Shown: positions 53,898 through 61,842 of the stretch, piece after piece
Numbering within the stretch: position 1 is the stretch's first letter
Layout of the letters: every line of letters begins with the position of its first letter
DNA from: Saprospiraceae bacterium
GTDB taxonomy: Bacteria > Bacteroidota > Bacteroidia > Chitinophagales > Saprospiraceae
Reading direction: 5' to 3'
DNA length: 64,000 nt
NCBI GenBank assembly: GCA_020628645.1
Contig: JAHDES010000029.1
Span: forward strand, 1 to 64,000
Notes under the pieces: model-generated
Database searches by the model: none
Told to the model about the DNA's origin: nothing
The model's input: the letters and a program-made list of their open reading frames with translations, nothing else
Position numbers and translations under genes: made by a program

Positions 53898-55567
53898 AAT
53901 TTGACGACTTTTTGTGTTGAAATTTGATGTTTTTTATGATCGATAAAATGAACGATATACATTCCGCTCGCCCAATCTTGACTTGGTATCGAAATTAGTG
54001 ATTTTGAATAAGTATGATTGACGATTATTTTTCCAGATAAATCTAAAACTTGTAATTGTATTTCGGAATTAGATAGATTTTCAATTATTAAATTCGATTC
54101 AATAGGATTTTTTAAAATGCGAATATCTTCTAAGTTTTCCCAAGAAATTGGAATACTAGTAGGTAGAATTTCACAATCAGAAGGATAAGGATTGAGTTCA
54201 ATAGGATCCATTGGAGAAAGAGAGCGACCATCAAAAGCAGGATAATCAGTACCATATCGAGTAACTCGGAAGACGTCATTTTGCTGTACAGGATCACCTT
54301 GCATTATAGCACCATTTGATGTAGAAGGATTTCTATACAACCAAAGAATTTCACCAGCTTGATTGACTTCAAAGAAGCGTCCGCCCCGCCCTTCACAAAT
54401 GAGTACATTCCCATTGGGTAGTTGACTAGCACCCGAAATACGTTCAGAGAAAAAACTTTCTACAGGATCAGCTTGATATTGCCACGAGAGTTCAGTTGGA
54501 CCATAAGCTTTGTCATCTGCAATACTATAATTACCATCATCATCCATTGGTGGATCAATCAAATCTACTGTAGAATAATTACCATCTGGGCGACCTAAGC
54601 CATTATTATAAACCATTATTTTACCAGCATCTGGATATCCTGCGGGCACCCAATTCGCATCATGTTGTACAAATAAAACTTGATCGAAATTGCCTCCTCG
54701 CTTATATGTCTGAGGATTTCCCCAGCGATACAAAATATCTCCTCCTTTACCAGCATTTCCGCCACTATGGCTAGCGGCTTCTTCAGTCGTGGTACTGTGG
54801 TCAATAATCCAAAATTCATCAAAATTTCGTGAGTTAAGAATAATTTGATCTAATTCTGGATTATAATCAATGGAATTAGCATGTATCCAATCGGCACCAC
54901 CACCGCCAGGGCTATTCGAAGCATTATAGTTTATATCGACTAATTCAGGATGATCGCTCACAATACCAAAATTATCGACTGCACCACTAAAATCTTGGAT
55001 AAGATGATCCCAAAGATGCCATTCCCAAACTACATCATAAGTACCTGTTTCAAAATTAGGTTTAACTTCCCAAATTTGTTCGGGCCAAACGCCAGAAGTA
55101 CTAATTAATGTCGGAATTCGTCCTGCTTGCTCGGCTTCTTCAACTGTTTTTTGTTCCCACGCGAGTAGTAAAAAATTTCCATTAGGAAGTGGTTCAACAT
55201 CATGGTGAGAGTGATAGTTTTCTGTAGCAAAATCATGCCCCCAAAGGAGCTCTCCTTCCCAATTAAAAATCTCAACGCGTCCTCCAGAGCCTCCTGCATT
55301 AAATGAGCCTTGCACACGTGCAGGGCGGAGTAAATTACCATTTTCGAGCAAATAAGTAGATAAAGCAACAGAATATTCACTTGACCATTCATTCACTACA
55401 TTTCCACAATTATCTATTAAATACGTAGTTCTAGAATTGGCAGCATTAAATAAGGTGTAGCCATTATAGGAATCGTCCTCATTAAAAAATAAACCTACGG
55501 TTTGCTGCTGCGTAAAGCTTATAACACTCCAACATAAGAAGTATAAAAGGAGTAAAATTCGTTTCAT
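53894..55567 (-). CDS. Arylsulfotransferase (ASST)-like secreted protein with T9SS-like tail, copy 1
   Basis: 557 residues, clearly a paralogue of the following gene (shared NCGEIV/NCGNVV, HHDVEPLPNGNFLLLAWEQK, WHLWDHLIQDF and DWIHANSIDYNPELDQIILN). A signal peptide is at the N-terminus (LLLLYFLCWSVISFTQQQ). The C-terminus has a degenerate T9SS sorting domain (QVLDLSGKIIVNHTYSKS, WASGMYIVHFIDHK) with less of the usual PNP motif. A minus-strand TAGTTTTG box (55572-55579) ends four bases before the ATG, suggesting a nearly leaderless mRNA. The pair looks like a tandem duplication. Confidence 0.88.
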   Translation of the reverse strand: MKRILLLLYFLCWSVISFTQQQTVGLFFNEDDSYNGYTLFNAANSRTTYLIDNCGNVVNEWSSEYSVALSTYLLENGNLLRPARVQGSFNAGGSGGRVEIFNWEGELLWGHDFATENYHSHHDVEPLPNGNFLLLAWEQKTVEEAEQAGRIPTLISTSGVWPEQIWEVKPNFETGTYDVVWEWHLWDHLIQDFSGAVDNFGIVSDHPELVDINYNASNSPGGGGADWIHANSIDYNPELDQIILNSRNFDEFWIIDHSTTTEEAASHSGGNAGKGGDILYRWGNPQTYKRGGNFDQVLFVQHDANWVPAGYPDAGKIMVYNNGLGRPDGNYSTVDLIDPPMDDDGNYSIADDKAYGPTELSWQYQADPVESFFSERISGASQLPNGNVLICEGRGGRFFEVNQAGEILWLYRNPSTSNGAIMQGDPVQQNDVFRVTRYGTDYPAFDGRSLSPMDPIELNPYPSDCEILPTSIPISWENLEDIRILKNPIESNLIIENLSNSEIQLQVLDLSGKIIVNHTYSKSLISIPSQDWASGMYIVHFIDHKKHQISTQKVVKL

Positions 55568-55623
55568 CTTACAAAACTACTTACTCCTTGTGGTAAATGG
55601 GAATGTTTTGGATTAATTTTCTG

Positions 55624-56337
55624 TCAGAGATTAGCGGAAGGCGGAGAAATTAAGCCTAATAGCTCAAGCGCATACTCAAAATGTTGTGGTAATTGCGCCT
55701 TAATTTTTAGTATATTATGATGGATTGGATGTTGAAAAGAAATAGAATAAGCATGTAATAATAAGTAAGGAATAGTCAGCACTTCTTTAAAATACTTATT
55801 ATGTTTTACATCACCATAGCGTTTATCACCAATAATAGGATGGCGTAAATGACCAAAATGACGACGTATTTGATGTCGTCTTCCTGTTTCAGGTTGAATT
55901 TCAACATAAGAGTAGCGTGCTTGCGGGTAGCGTCCAATGGGAGTAGGATAGGTAACTTGTTTAATCTTTTTATAGTGGGTAATGGCTTCTTTTTTGATCT
56001 TTTCTCCTTCAGCAATATAGGCATAATTAATGGTCGCTTTATCTTCTACAAACCCACGTACAATAGCATGATATACTTTTACGACCTCTTTTGCTCTAAA
56101 TTGAGTGGCAATTGCTCCAGCCATTTCTTTTGATTTTCCAAAAACTAAAACACCTGATGTCGCTCGATCCAACCGATGAATCGGATAAATGCGTTGTTTG
56201 ATTTGATTCCGTAAAAGTTGTAGTACAAAAACGGTATCCTCGCTGATATTAGTACGATGGACTAAAATATTACAAGGTTTATTAATTGCGATAAGATGGT
56301 CGTCTTCGTAAAGGATGTCAAAGGTTGTACTGATAAT
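55624..56337 (-). CDS. truC: tRNA pseudouridine(65) synthase TruC-like, no standard start codon
   Basis: RluA-family pseudouridine synthase that closely follows E. coli TruC, which makes pseudouridine 65 in tRNA. The catalytic motif is HRLDRATSGVLVFG. Further matches are YPQARYSYVEIQPETGRRHQ, GHLRHPIIGDKRYGD and LLLHAYSISFQHPI. A TTG at 56172 would begin inside HRLDRATSG and lose the N-terminal 55 residues. The frame stays open upstream and encodes FDILYEDDHLIAINKPCNIL, clearly TruC, back to a TAA near 56344. There is no ATG, GTG or TTG in that stretch. I take the ATT at 56337 as the likely start (237 residues), though loss of the start codon and a pseudogene cannot be excluded. A cruciform repeat lies directly upstream. 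Confidence 0.8.
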   Translation of the reverse strand: MISTTFDILYEDDHLIAINKPCNILVHRTNISEDTVFVLQLLRNQIKQRIYPIHRLDRATSGVLVFGKSKEMAGAIATQFRAKEVVKVYHAIVRGFVEDKATINYAYIAEGEKIKKEAITHYKKIKQVTYPTPIGRYPQARYSYVEIQPETGRRHQIRRHFGHLRHPIIGDKRYGDVKHNKYFKEVLTIPYLLLHAYSISFQHPIHHNILKIKAQLPQHFEYALELLGLISPPSANL

Positions 56338-56356
56338 AGATTGGTTTTAATAAGTA

Positions 56357-56471
56357 AGACCGCTTTGCTGAGAGAAGACAGACTTTTTCAGACCTAACAC
56401 AATAGTCAAAAGTGTCTGACTTCTCTCAACTCACGAAGTGAGTGATCTCTCCTCTCTCAGCGAAGCGGTCT
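56357..56471. repeat. Palindromic (cruciform/MITE-like) element
   Basis: Outer arms 56357-56375 and 56453-56471 pair over 19 bp with one G/T pair. Inside, 56371-56383 can pair with 56414-56426 (12 of 13), competing with the outer stem at 56371-56375, and ACTCAC-GAA-GTGAGT forms a third hairpin (56429-56443). Its G+C content is higher than the flanks. It sits between the S8 protease stop and truC. No transposase is present. It could be a REP/MITE-like element, a folded RNA or a processing site. Confidence 0.65.
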
Positions 56472-56480
56472 CAAAAATAA

Positions 56481-58340
56481 CTACGCAAAATCTTCTAAAC
56501 GACGAACAAAGCCACTTACTTGCTCGTTTTCCATATCTTTTTTCAAACGATTAGCTTTTGACTTACTTGTAAATGCTCCCACCACCATTTTATATACAGT
56601 ACGACCAGCGAGTTCATTGATATTAACTAAAACAGGTTGTTGAAAAAGCCCTTGTAATCGTTCTGCTTGAATTAAAACATTTCCATAGTCACCAAAAACG
56701 CCCACTTGTACACCATATCCTCTAGATCGGCGTTTTTTTACATTAAATTCAAATAATCCTTTGCCCGTTGAAATAGTGGATTGAACTTCTACTGGAGCAG
56801 ACCCGCCATCTTTTCGTCGCAAGGCTTCGGCTACTGCTCGATCTGCATTTACTCTTCCATAACCATATTTACGAGAGTGACCATTAATGTATTCTGAAGG
56901 GTGCCCTATTTTATCAGCAGTGTCTTGTAAAATTTGTTTAACTTCTTTAGCAGTTAGATTAGGATTGGCAGATAACATTAATGCACATACGCCAGCAACA
57001 AGGGGAGTAGCACCTGATGTACCCCCAAAGTGTTTGTAATGTTCCCCCCTATTTTTTCCATCATACCAAAAACGGCGATTACCATGTTCCCAATGATGTC
57101 CTTCATCCCACCAAGCACGTCCTGCGATTAATGGCCAATCTCCATTAGATGGAGCTACTACACTAATCTCGCGTCCTTTGTTGGAGTAGGTCGCATATTC
57201 GTCTTGACTGGTACAAGCACCCACTGCAATCACATCAGGATGAGCGGCATAAAAACTGACAAATTCTTGGCTTTCATTTCCCGCGGCATAAACAATAACA
57301 CATCCTTTTCCATTACGTCCTGATCGAGCGGCTTTGGCGATAGCTTGTTCTTTTAAATTATTAAGATCAAAGGCTGAGTCGGTCGTTCCCCAACTACAAG
57401 AAATGACGTCTGCTCCATTATTGATACAATAATTAAACATTTCTTCTGTGGCTCGAAGACTATAGGAGGTTCCACTGACAGGCATAAATTTGGCACGAGG
57501 TGCAACGCCGACCATCCCAGAACCATTGGTTGATGCCAAAGCTATTGTAGCGCAAGGTGTGCCATGTGTAAAATGAGGATCTCCTTGAATGACATTACTA
57601 GATTGTGTCCAAAGATCATAAGGTTTATGAACTTTACCTTTTAAATCTGGATGGGAAAGATCAAAACCATTATCAATAACCGCAACAACCACCTGAGAAG
57701 AGCCCATATTACCTAATCGTTTCCAAGCATCTACTACTTTGGCATCCGCCCCTTTTTTGAGGCGGCGATCAGTATCAATAACGAAACCATCATTTTCTAA
57801 ATGCCATTGATGCTCTAATAAATTATCTCTTGGGGCAATAAACTCATACTCATCAAGTAAAGCATCTAGATCAGGTTCTGCTCTATTGACTAAAGAAACT
57901 TGTTCTAAATAATTGGCTACCTTGATAGGATTGGGAGATTTTGCAGTAACAGCAGCTATAATTTGAAAAGGAGCGCGTCGCTCTACTAATTTAAGGTGAT
58001 ACTCATCTAAAACGAGTTGTTGTTCTTCGAGATCAGTGCCTTCTTCAAAGATGATATAAATTTCGCCAGTAGGCACAAGTGGGCGATCACTTCCGTCGGC
58101 ATGATAAACATGTGTTCCAACTTCAACCGCACGTTTTTTGCGAGCTTTATCTAAATTCTTATCTACATTGCGACCTTTCAACTCCACTACCTTGAAGCCT
58201 CCAAGATGGGGGAGTACTTCTTTTTTAATGACATTAGCATCTTCTAATTTTTTGTTAGATGCAGCTTTTAGTCCAACTAATTTTGAACTTTTTTCGAGTT
58301 GAATGCTTCTTTTTCCACTATTGACACGTAGTTTACTCAT
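56481..58340 (-). CDS. Subtilisin-family (S8) serine protease with C-terminal SPOR domain
   Basis: A 619-residue protein. Residues about 1-170 are an inhibitor-I9-like or propeptide region. The S8 catalytic domain has D223 (VAVIDNGFDLSHPDL), H259 (HGTPCATIAL), oxyanion N355 (YAAGNESQEF) and S442 (GGTSGATPLVAGV), so the triad is complete. After about residue 520 a linker leads to a C-terminal SPOR-type domain (YGVQVGVFGDYGNVLIQAER, TVYKMVVGAFTSKSKANRLK). SPOR domains bind denuded peptidoglycan at division sites. No N-terminal signal peptide can be seen, which conflicts with a periplasmic role. A palindromic element follows the stop. Confidence 0.9.
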   Translation of the reverse strand: MSKLRVNSGKRSIQLEKSSKLVGLKAASNKKLEDANVIKKEVLPHLGGFKVVELKGRNVDKNLDKARKKRAVEVGTHVYHADGSDRPLVPTGEIYIIFEEGTDLEEQQLVLDEYHLKLVERRAPFQIIAAVTAKSPNPIKVANYLEQVSLVNRAEPDLDALLDEYEFIAPRDNLLEHQWHLENDGFVIDTDRRLKKGADAKVVDAWKRLGNMGSSQVVVAVIDNGFDLSHPDLKGKVHKPYDLWTQSSNVIQGDPHFTHGTPCATIALASTNGSGMVGVAPRAKFMPVSGTSYSLRATEEMFNYCINNGADVISCSWGTTDSAFDLNNLKEQAIAKAARSGRNGKGCVIVYAAGNESQEFVSFYAAHPDVIAVGACTSQDEYATYSNKGREISVVAPSNGDWPLIAGRAWWDEGHHWEHGNRRFWYDGKNRGEHYKHFGGTSGATPLVAGVCALMLSANPNLTAKEVKQILQDTADKIGHPSEYINGHSRKYGYGRVNADRAVAEALRRKDGGSAPVEVQSTISTGKGLFEFNVKKRRSRGYGVQVGVFGDYGNVLIQAERLQGLFQQPVLVNINELAGRTVYKMVVGAFTSKSKANRLKKDMENEQVSGFVRRLEDFA

Positions 58341-58478
58341 AATCTTGGGGATATGTGTTTTAGTAGGAGATCATTAGATTAACGAATTAAAGAAAAATAT
58401 TTTTCTGCCTACCAAGATATTCATTTTTGCGCAAAATTGAGACCTGAAAGAAAATTTTACACCTTTTTTGAAAAAGAC

Positions 58479-58509
58479 TTGCATAAAATAGTCTAAAAAT
58501 GTAACTTTG
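58479..58509 (+). promoter_or_regulatory. Bacteroidota-type promoter of the 58569-60097 operon
   Basis: TTG (58479-58481), a 20-bp spacer and TAACTTTG (58502-58509) match the -33/-7 consensus. A leader of about 50 bases precedes the ATG at 58569. Confidence 0.68.
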
Positions 58510-58568
58510 TTTTGCAAAGTGCTTTTAAGTATCTCGTTTTAATTAAGATAGAGTAAAATAAATCATCT

Positions 58569-59213
58569 ATGATGAGCCAACATAATGAACATTTACAAGC
58601 TATAAAAGATATTCGCAGTATGATGGAGCAATCCACTCGCTTCATTTCATTAAGTGGATTGTCTGGGGTTTTTGCAGGAGTATGTGCTTTGATTGGTGCG
58701 GCGATGGTGTATGTTTATGCAGGGATCAGTCCCTTGGATGGACAACGTTATTATTATATCACAGATCCTTATATGACGAAGTGGGGAATGGAACCTATGA
58801 CCTTCTTTTTTGTAGATGCAGCATTGGTATTACTTTTTGCTGTAGCTGGAGGGATCTTTTTTACTACCAGAAAAGCAAAACAAAAAGGACAAAAAATATG
58901 GGATAAATTGACACTTCGTATGCTGTACAATTTAGGCTTACCATTGGCAGTAGGAGGCATCTTTTGTTTAGGACTGATTTATCATGGTCTGTTTGGTTTG
59001 GTAGCTCCTACGACTTTAGTTTTTTATGGTTTGGCATTGATTAATGGTAGTAAATTTACCTTACGAGATATTCATTATTTGGGAATTTTAGAAGTTGTTT
59101 TAGGATTAATTGCTTTTTTCTATATTGGTTATGGTTTAGAAGTTTGGGCGATTGGTTTTGGGGTCTTACACATTGTTTATGGTATCTTTATGTATTATAA
59201 ATACGATAGTTAA
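58569..59213 (+). CDS. Six-helix membrane protein, unknown function
   Basis: A 214-residue polytopic membrane protein with about six transmembrane helices (starting near residues 22, 70, 110, 135, 160 and 182). The N-terminal IKDIRSMMEQSTRFISLSGL is typical of a Bacteroidota family I know only as uncharacterised. It is the first gene of a three-gene unit with a DinB-like protein and a winged-helix regulator; such regulator-membrane protein pairs are common in this phylum. The start may be 58569 or the next ATG at 58572. Confidence 0.75.
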   Translation: MMSQHNEHLQAIKDIRSMMEQSTRFISLSGLSGVFAGVCALIGAAMVYVYAGISPLDGQRYYYITDPYMTKWGMEPMTFFFVDAALVLLFAVAGGIFFTTRKAKQKGQKIWDKLTLRMLYNLGLPLAVGGIFCLGLIYHGLFGLVAPTTLVFYGLALINGSKFTLRDIHYLGILEVVLGLIAFFYIGYGLEVWAIGFGVLHIVYGIFMYYKYDS

Positions 59214-59257
59214 TTTTTTAACTATAAAAAAGTTCTCATAAGACAATAGGCTTTAAA

Positions 59258-59782
59258 ATGAATATTGAACAATTAAAATATCCAGTGGGAAAATATAATG
59301 TCCCTCAAACGATTACACAGGATCATATAAATGAATGGATCGAGGAGGTTGAACAATTTCCTTTGATATTTGGCGATTTTGCAAATCAATTATCTGACGT
59401 AGAATTAAATACGCCTTATCGAGAAGGAGGATGGAATGGCAAACAGGTCATTCATCACGTAGTTGATAGCCACATGAATGCCTATATTCGTACCAAATTA
59501 GCCTTGACAGAAGATCGACCTACTATTTCTTCCTATAATGAAGCACTTTGGGCAGAAATGAGTGATGTAGAAGAAATAGATATATCAGTCTCGCTACATT
59601 TATTAGAAGGATTACATCGTCGATGGGTGTCGATTTTAAAAGCGATGGCAAATGATGATTTAAAGCGAGTGTATGTGCATCCTGAATATGGTCGGGAATA
59701 TCCACTCGATGAAGTGATTGGCTTGTATGCATGGCATGGACGGCATCATTTGGGACATTTAAAATTGATCAAAAGCGCGTAA
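59258..59782 (+). CDS. DinB/YfiT-like metal-dependent hydrolase or thiol transferase
   Basis: A 174-residue four-helix protein of the DinB/YfiT superfamily. LKYPVGKYNVPQTITQDHIN at the start, GGWNGKQVIHHVVDSHMNAY in the middle and YAWHGRHHLGHLKL at the end carry the three metal-binding histidines. The YfiT/BstA branch transfers bacillithiol in Firmicutes; the true substrate in this organism is not known. It lies 44 bp after the membrane protein and 12 bp before the regulator, on one transcript. Confidence 0.88.
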   Translation: MNIEQLKYPVGKYNVPQTITQDHINEWIEEVEQFPLIFGDFANQLSDVELNTPYREGGWNGKQVIHHVVDSHMNAYIRTKLALTEDRPTISSYNEALWAEMSDVEEIDISVSLHLLEGLHRRWVSILKAMANDDLKRVYVHPEYGREYPLDEVIGLYAWHGRHHLGHLKLIKSA

Positions 59783-59794
59783 GAGTAAGAGTTG

Positions 59795-60097
59795 ATGAAG
59801 CATATAACAACAAAACTCAATAAATTATTTGATAGCCATACCCGTCTAGGGATTATGTCCTTATTAATGGTGCATGAGTGGGTAGAGTTTAAAGTATTGA
59901 AAGAAAATTTAGGATTATCCGATGGAAATTTAGCCAGTCATATGAAAAAATTGGAGGCGTCAGAATTTATAGAAGTACGAAAGGAATTTGTCGGACGAAA
60001 GCCGCAAACGACTTATGCTGCCACAGCGCTAGGACGTAAAGCCTTTAATGACCATTTAGATGCGCTGGAGGATTTATTGAAACAACGAAAAAAATAA
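59795..60097 (+). CDS. Winged-helix transcriptional regulator (HTH_34 type)
   Basis: 100 residues from the ATG at 59795; a TTG at 59792 is rejected. The protein is a bare winged-helix domain of the HTH_34/MarR-like kind: THIS-type start HTRLGIMSLLMVHEWVEFKV, recognition part LSDGNLASHMKKLEASEFIE and wing KEFVGRKPQTTYAATALGRK. It has no ligand domain. It is the last gene of the operon and probably controls it or the neighbouring membrane protein. Confidence 0.9.
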   Translation: MKHITTKLNKLFDSHTRLGIMSLLMVHEWVEFKVLKENLGLSDGNLASHMKKLEASEFIEVRKEFVGRKPQTTYAATALGRKAFNDHLDALEDLLKQRKK

Positions 60098-60170
60098 GTT
60101 TAGTAACGCTCAAATAATTGCTTCCTGATTTTCTTCAAATAGAGAAAAGATAAACGATTGACAATGAGTT

Positions 60171-60230
60171 TTCTTGAACTAATTGGAGAAATTTAGAGAG
60201 GGAAGTTAATTTTTGACAAATGCTTAGAAA
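60171..60230. repeat. Dispersed 60-bp repeat, copy B
   Basis: Partner of copy A at 36711-36770, with 43 of 60 positions equal and no gaps. It lies in the 195-bp gap after the winged-helix gene and before a UUCG-loop terminator. Conserved blocks are CTAATTGGAGAA and TAATTTTTGAC. Confidence 0.55.
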
Positions 60231-60239
60231 ACAATTTTT

Positions 60240-60262
60240 AGCCTTCGGGCTTTATTTTTTAT
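60240..60262 (+). terminator. UUCG tetraloop terminator
   Basis: AGCC-TTCG-GGCT (60240-60251) followed by TTATTTTTTATT. The stem is short but the UUCG loop is exceptionally stable. It probably ends the operon at 58569-60097. Confidence 0.7.
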
Positions 60263-60292
60263 TTAATCACTTTGTGTTACAAAGTTCTTTTT

Positions 60293-60823
60293 ATGAATGT
60301 ATCAAATATATCATCAGATTGGAAACTAGAAAGTTGGCGCGCCATCGTTTTTTATTTCCTAGTAGAAAAAACGAAGCCTATTTATTTACAATTATTTAAG
60401 CGTAATAGAGTAGCATGGACACTTAAATGTAGCGATTTATTGTCTTATCCCAAGCACTCTTTAGGCTATGTATTAGGACAATTTCTAAAAAGACATCAAA
60501 TAGAATTGATGCCAAAGGCAGAAAGTCATGATGTATACCATGTTTTGACGGGCTATACTACTACGATGCTTGGAGAGATTAAGATGCAGTGTTTCTTAGT
60601 AGGAAATGGGAAACGGACATTTTACTCTGTCATTTGCATGCTTGTTGGAGTAGCCGGCTACCCAGAATATTGGGGCGAATTTTATCAAGATTTTTTAAGA
60701 GGAAGAACTTGTTTGCCCATCCATAAATGGCAATTTGAACATTTATTAAAGGAAGCTTTTGAGCCGATGCAGCAATTGATTTTTAAAGAAGAAATAGAGG
60801 AAGAACCTATTTTATTTATCTAA
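60293..60823 (+). CDS. Unknown protein upstream of the MpaB-like oxygenase
   Basis: 176 residues from the ATG at 60293; a TTG at 60272 is rejected. No family is recognised. It is a mixed, mildly basic protein without a signal peptide, with LLSYPKHSLGYVLGQFLKRH, VYHVLTGYTTTMLGEIKMQC and a C-terminal acidic end. VLTGYTTTMLGEIKMQ is reminiscent of Coq4-like ubiquinone proteins (which have H-D-x2-H), but the metal motif is not clear. It lies 11 bp before the MpaB-like gene, so the two are coupled. Confidence 0.68.
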   Translation: MNVSNISSDWKLESWRAIVFYFLVEKTKPIYLQLFKRNRVAWTLKCSDLLSYPKHSLGYVLGQFLKRHQIELMPKAESHDVYHVLTGYTTTMLGEIKMQCFLVGNGKRTFYSVICMLVGVAGYPEYWGEFYQDFLRGRTCLPIHKWQFEHLLKEAFEPMQQLIFKEEIEEEPILFI

Positions 60824-60834
60824 AATTATATCTC

Positions 60835-61839
60835 ATGAATACGAAAACAAATTTAATAGGATTTATAACGGAAAAAGGAGCTTATGAAACTATTCCAGAT
60901 CAATCATTTCATTTCCCCCCTTTGTCAATTCCCAATTGTCAACATCCAGAAGAAGGTTTCTTTGGAACAGAAAGTATACACTGGAAGGTATTTAGAGAAC
61001 CTTCAATTATCGTAGCTGGAATCAGTGCTTTGTTACTCCAAATCGCTCATCCTGCGGTAGCACAAGGCGTAGCCAAATATAGTGGCTATCAAAAAGATTT
61101 TTGGGGACGAGCGCATCGAACGGTATTTTCAATGACTAAAATTTGGTTTGGAAGCCAAAAAGAAGCGATACAGTCTGCCCAGCGCTTGTATCATATTCAT
61201 CAACATATTCAAGGCATTTATACGAAACGTGTGAATGGCGAAACCCAAATGATTCCTTATTGTGCTGCCGAACCCCATTTATTGCTTTGGGTATTATTAA
61301 CCATTTATAAAGCGGCGGTAGACGGCTATGAAAAAACGCTCCATCCATTAAGTAAAGAAGATAAAAAACAATTCTATGAAGAAAGTAAAATTACGGCGCA
61401 ATTGATGGGGATTCCCTTGTCGGAATATCCTAAAAGTTGGGACAAACTAATGCAAAGCTATGACGATATTTTGGCAGATGACGTTTTGGAAGTAGGTGAG
61501 CTAGCCAATCAAATTACAAAAGATTTGTTTGCCGCCTATTTCCCTTTTTCTGGAATAATGCATCTATTTGCTGCTGGTTTTATACCTGCTCAACTAGCCA
61601 AAGATTATGGATTAAAACAAAAGTTGTCCACATTTAATCTACTTATCCACATTATTTTGTGGATAAATAAGTTGTTGCCTAATAGTTTACGTTATGCGCC
61701 TCATTACTATCAAGCAATGTACCGAATAACAAAAGGGCGCGAAGCTTCACCAAGTTTTCTTGCGCGATGGTTTCATCTTTTAGGAAAACATGTGCGAATG
61801 CCTTTTTTATATGAGCGGTTAAATTTTAAAAATAAGTAG
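60835..61839 (+). CDS. MpaB-like oxygenase (DUF2236/Lcp family)
   Basis: A 334-residue protein of the family that includes fungal MpaB and rubber oxygenase Lcp, haem-dependent oxygenases. The family motif is REPSIIVAGISALLLQIAHP followed by AVAQGVAKYS; GRAHRTVFSM carries the usual Arg-His, and the haem-ligand region is LYHIHQHIQGIY. A later segment, LLLWVLLTIYKAAVDGYEK, is a conserved helix. There is no signal peptide. The substrate is unknown. It is followed three bases later by the DUF1361 gene and preceded by the unknown gene, so three genes form an operon. Confidence 0.9.
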   Translation: MNTKTNLIGFITEKGAYETIPDQSFHFPPLSIPNCQHPEEGFFGTESIHWKVFREPSIIVAGISALLLQIAHPAVAQGVAKYSGYQKDFWGRAHRTVFSMTKIWFGSQKEAIQSAQRLYHIHQHIQGIYTKRVNGETQMIPYCAAEPHLLLWVLLTIYKAAVDGYEKTLHPLSKEDKKQFYEESKITAQLMGIPLSEYPKSWDKLMQSYDDILADDVLEVGELANQITKDLFAAYFPFSGIMHLFAAGFIPAQLAKDYGLKQKLSTFNLLIHIILWINKLLPNSLRYAPHYYQAMYRITKGREASPSFLARWFHLLGKHVRMPFLYERLNFKNK

Positions 61840-61842
61840 GTC

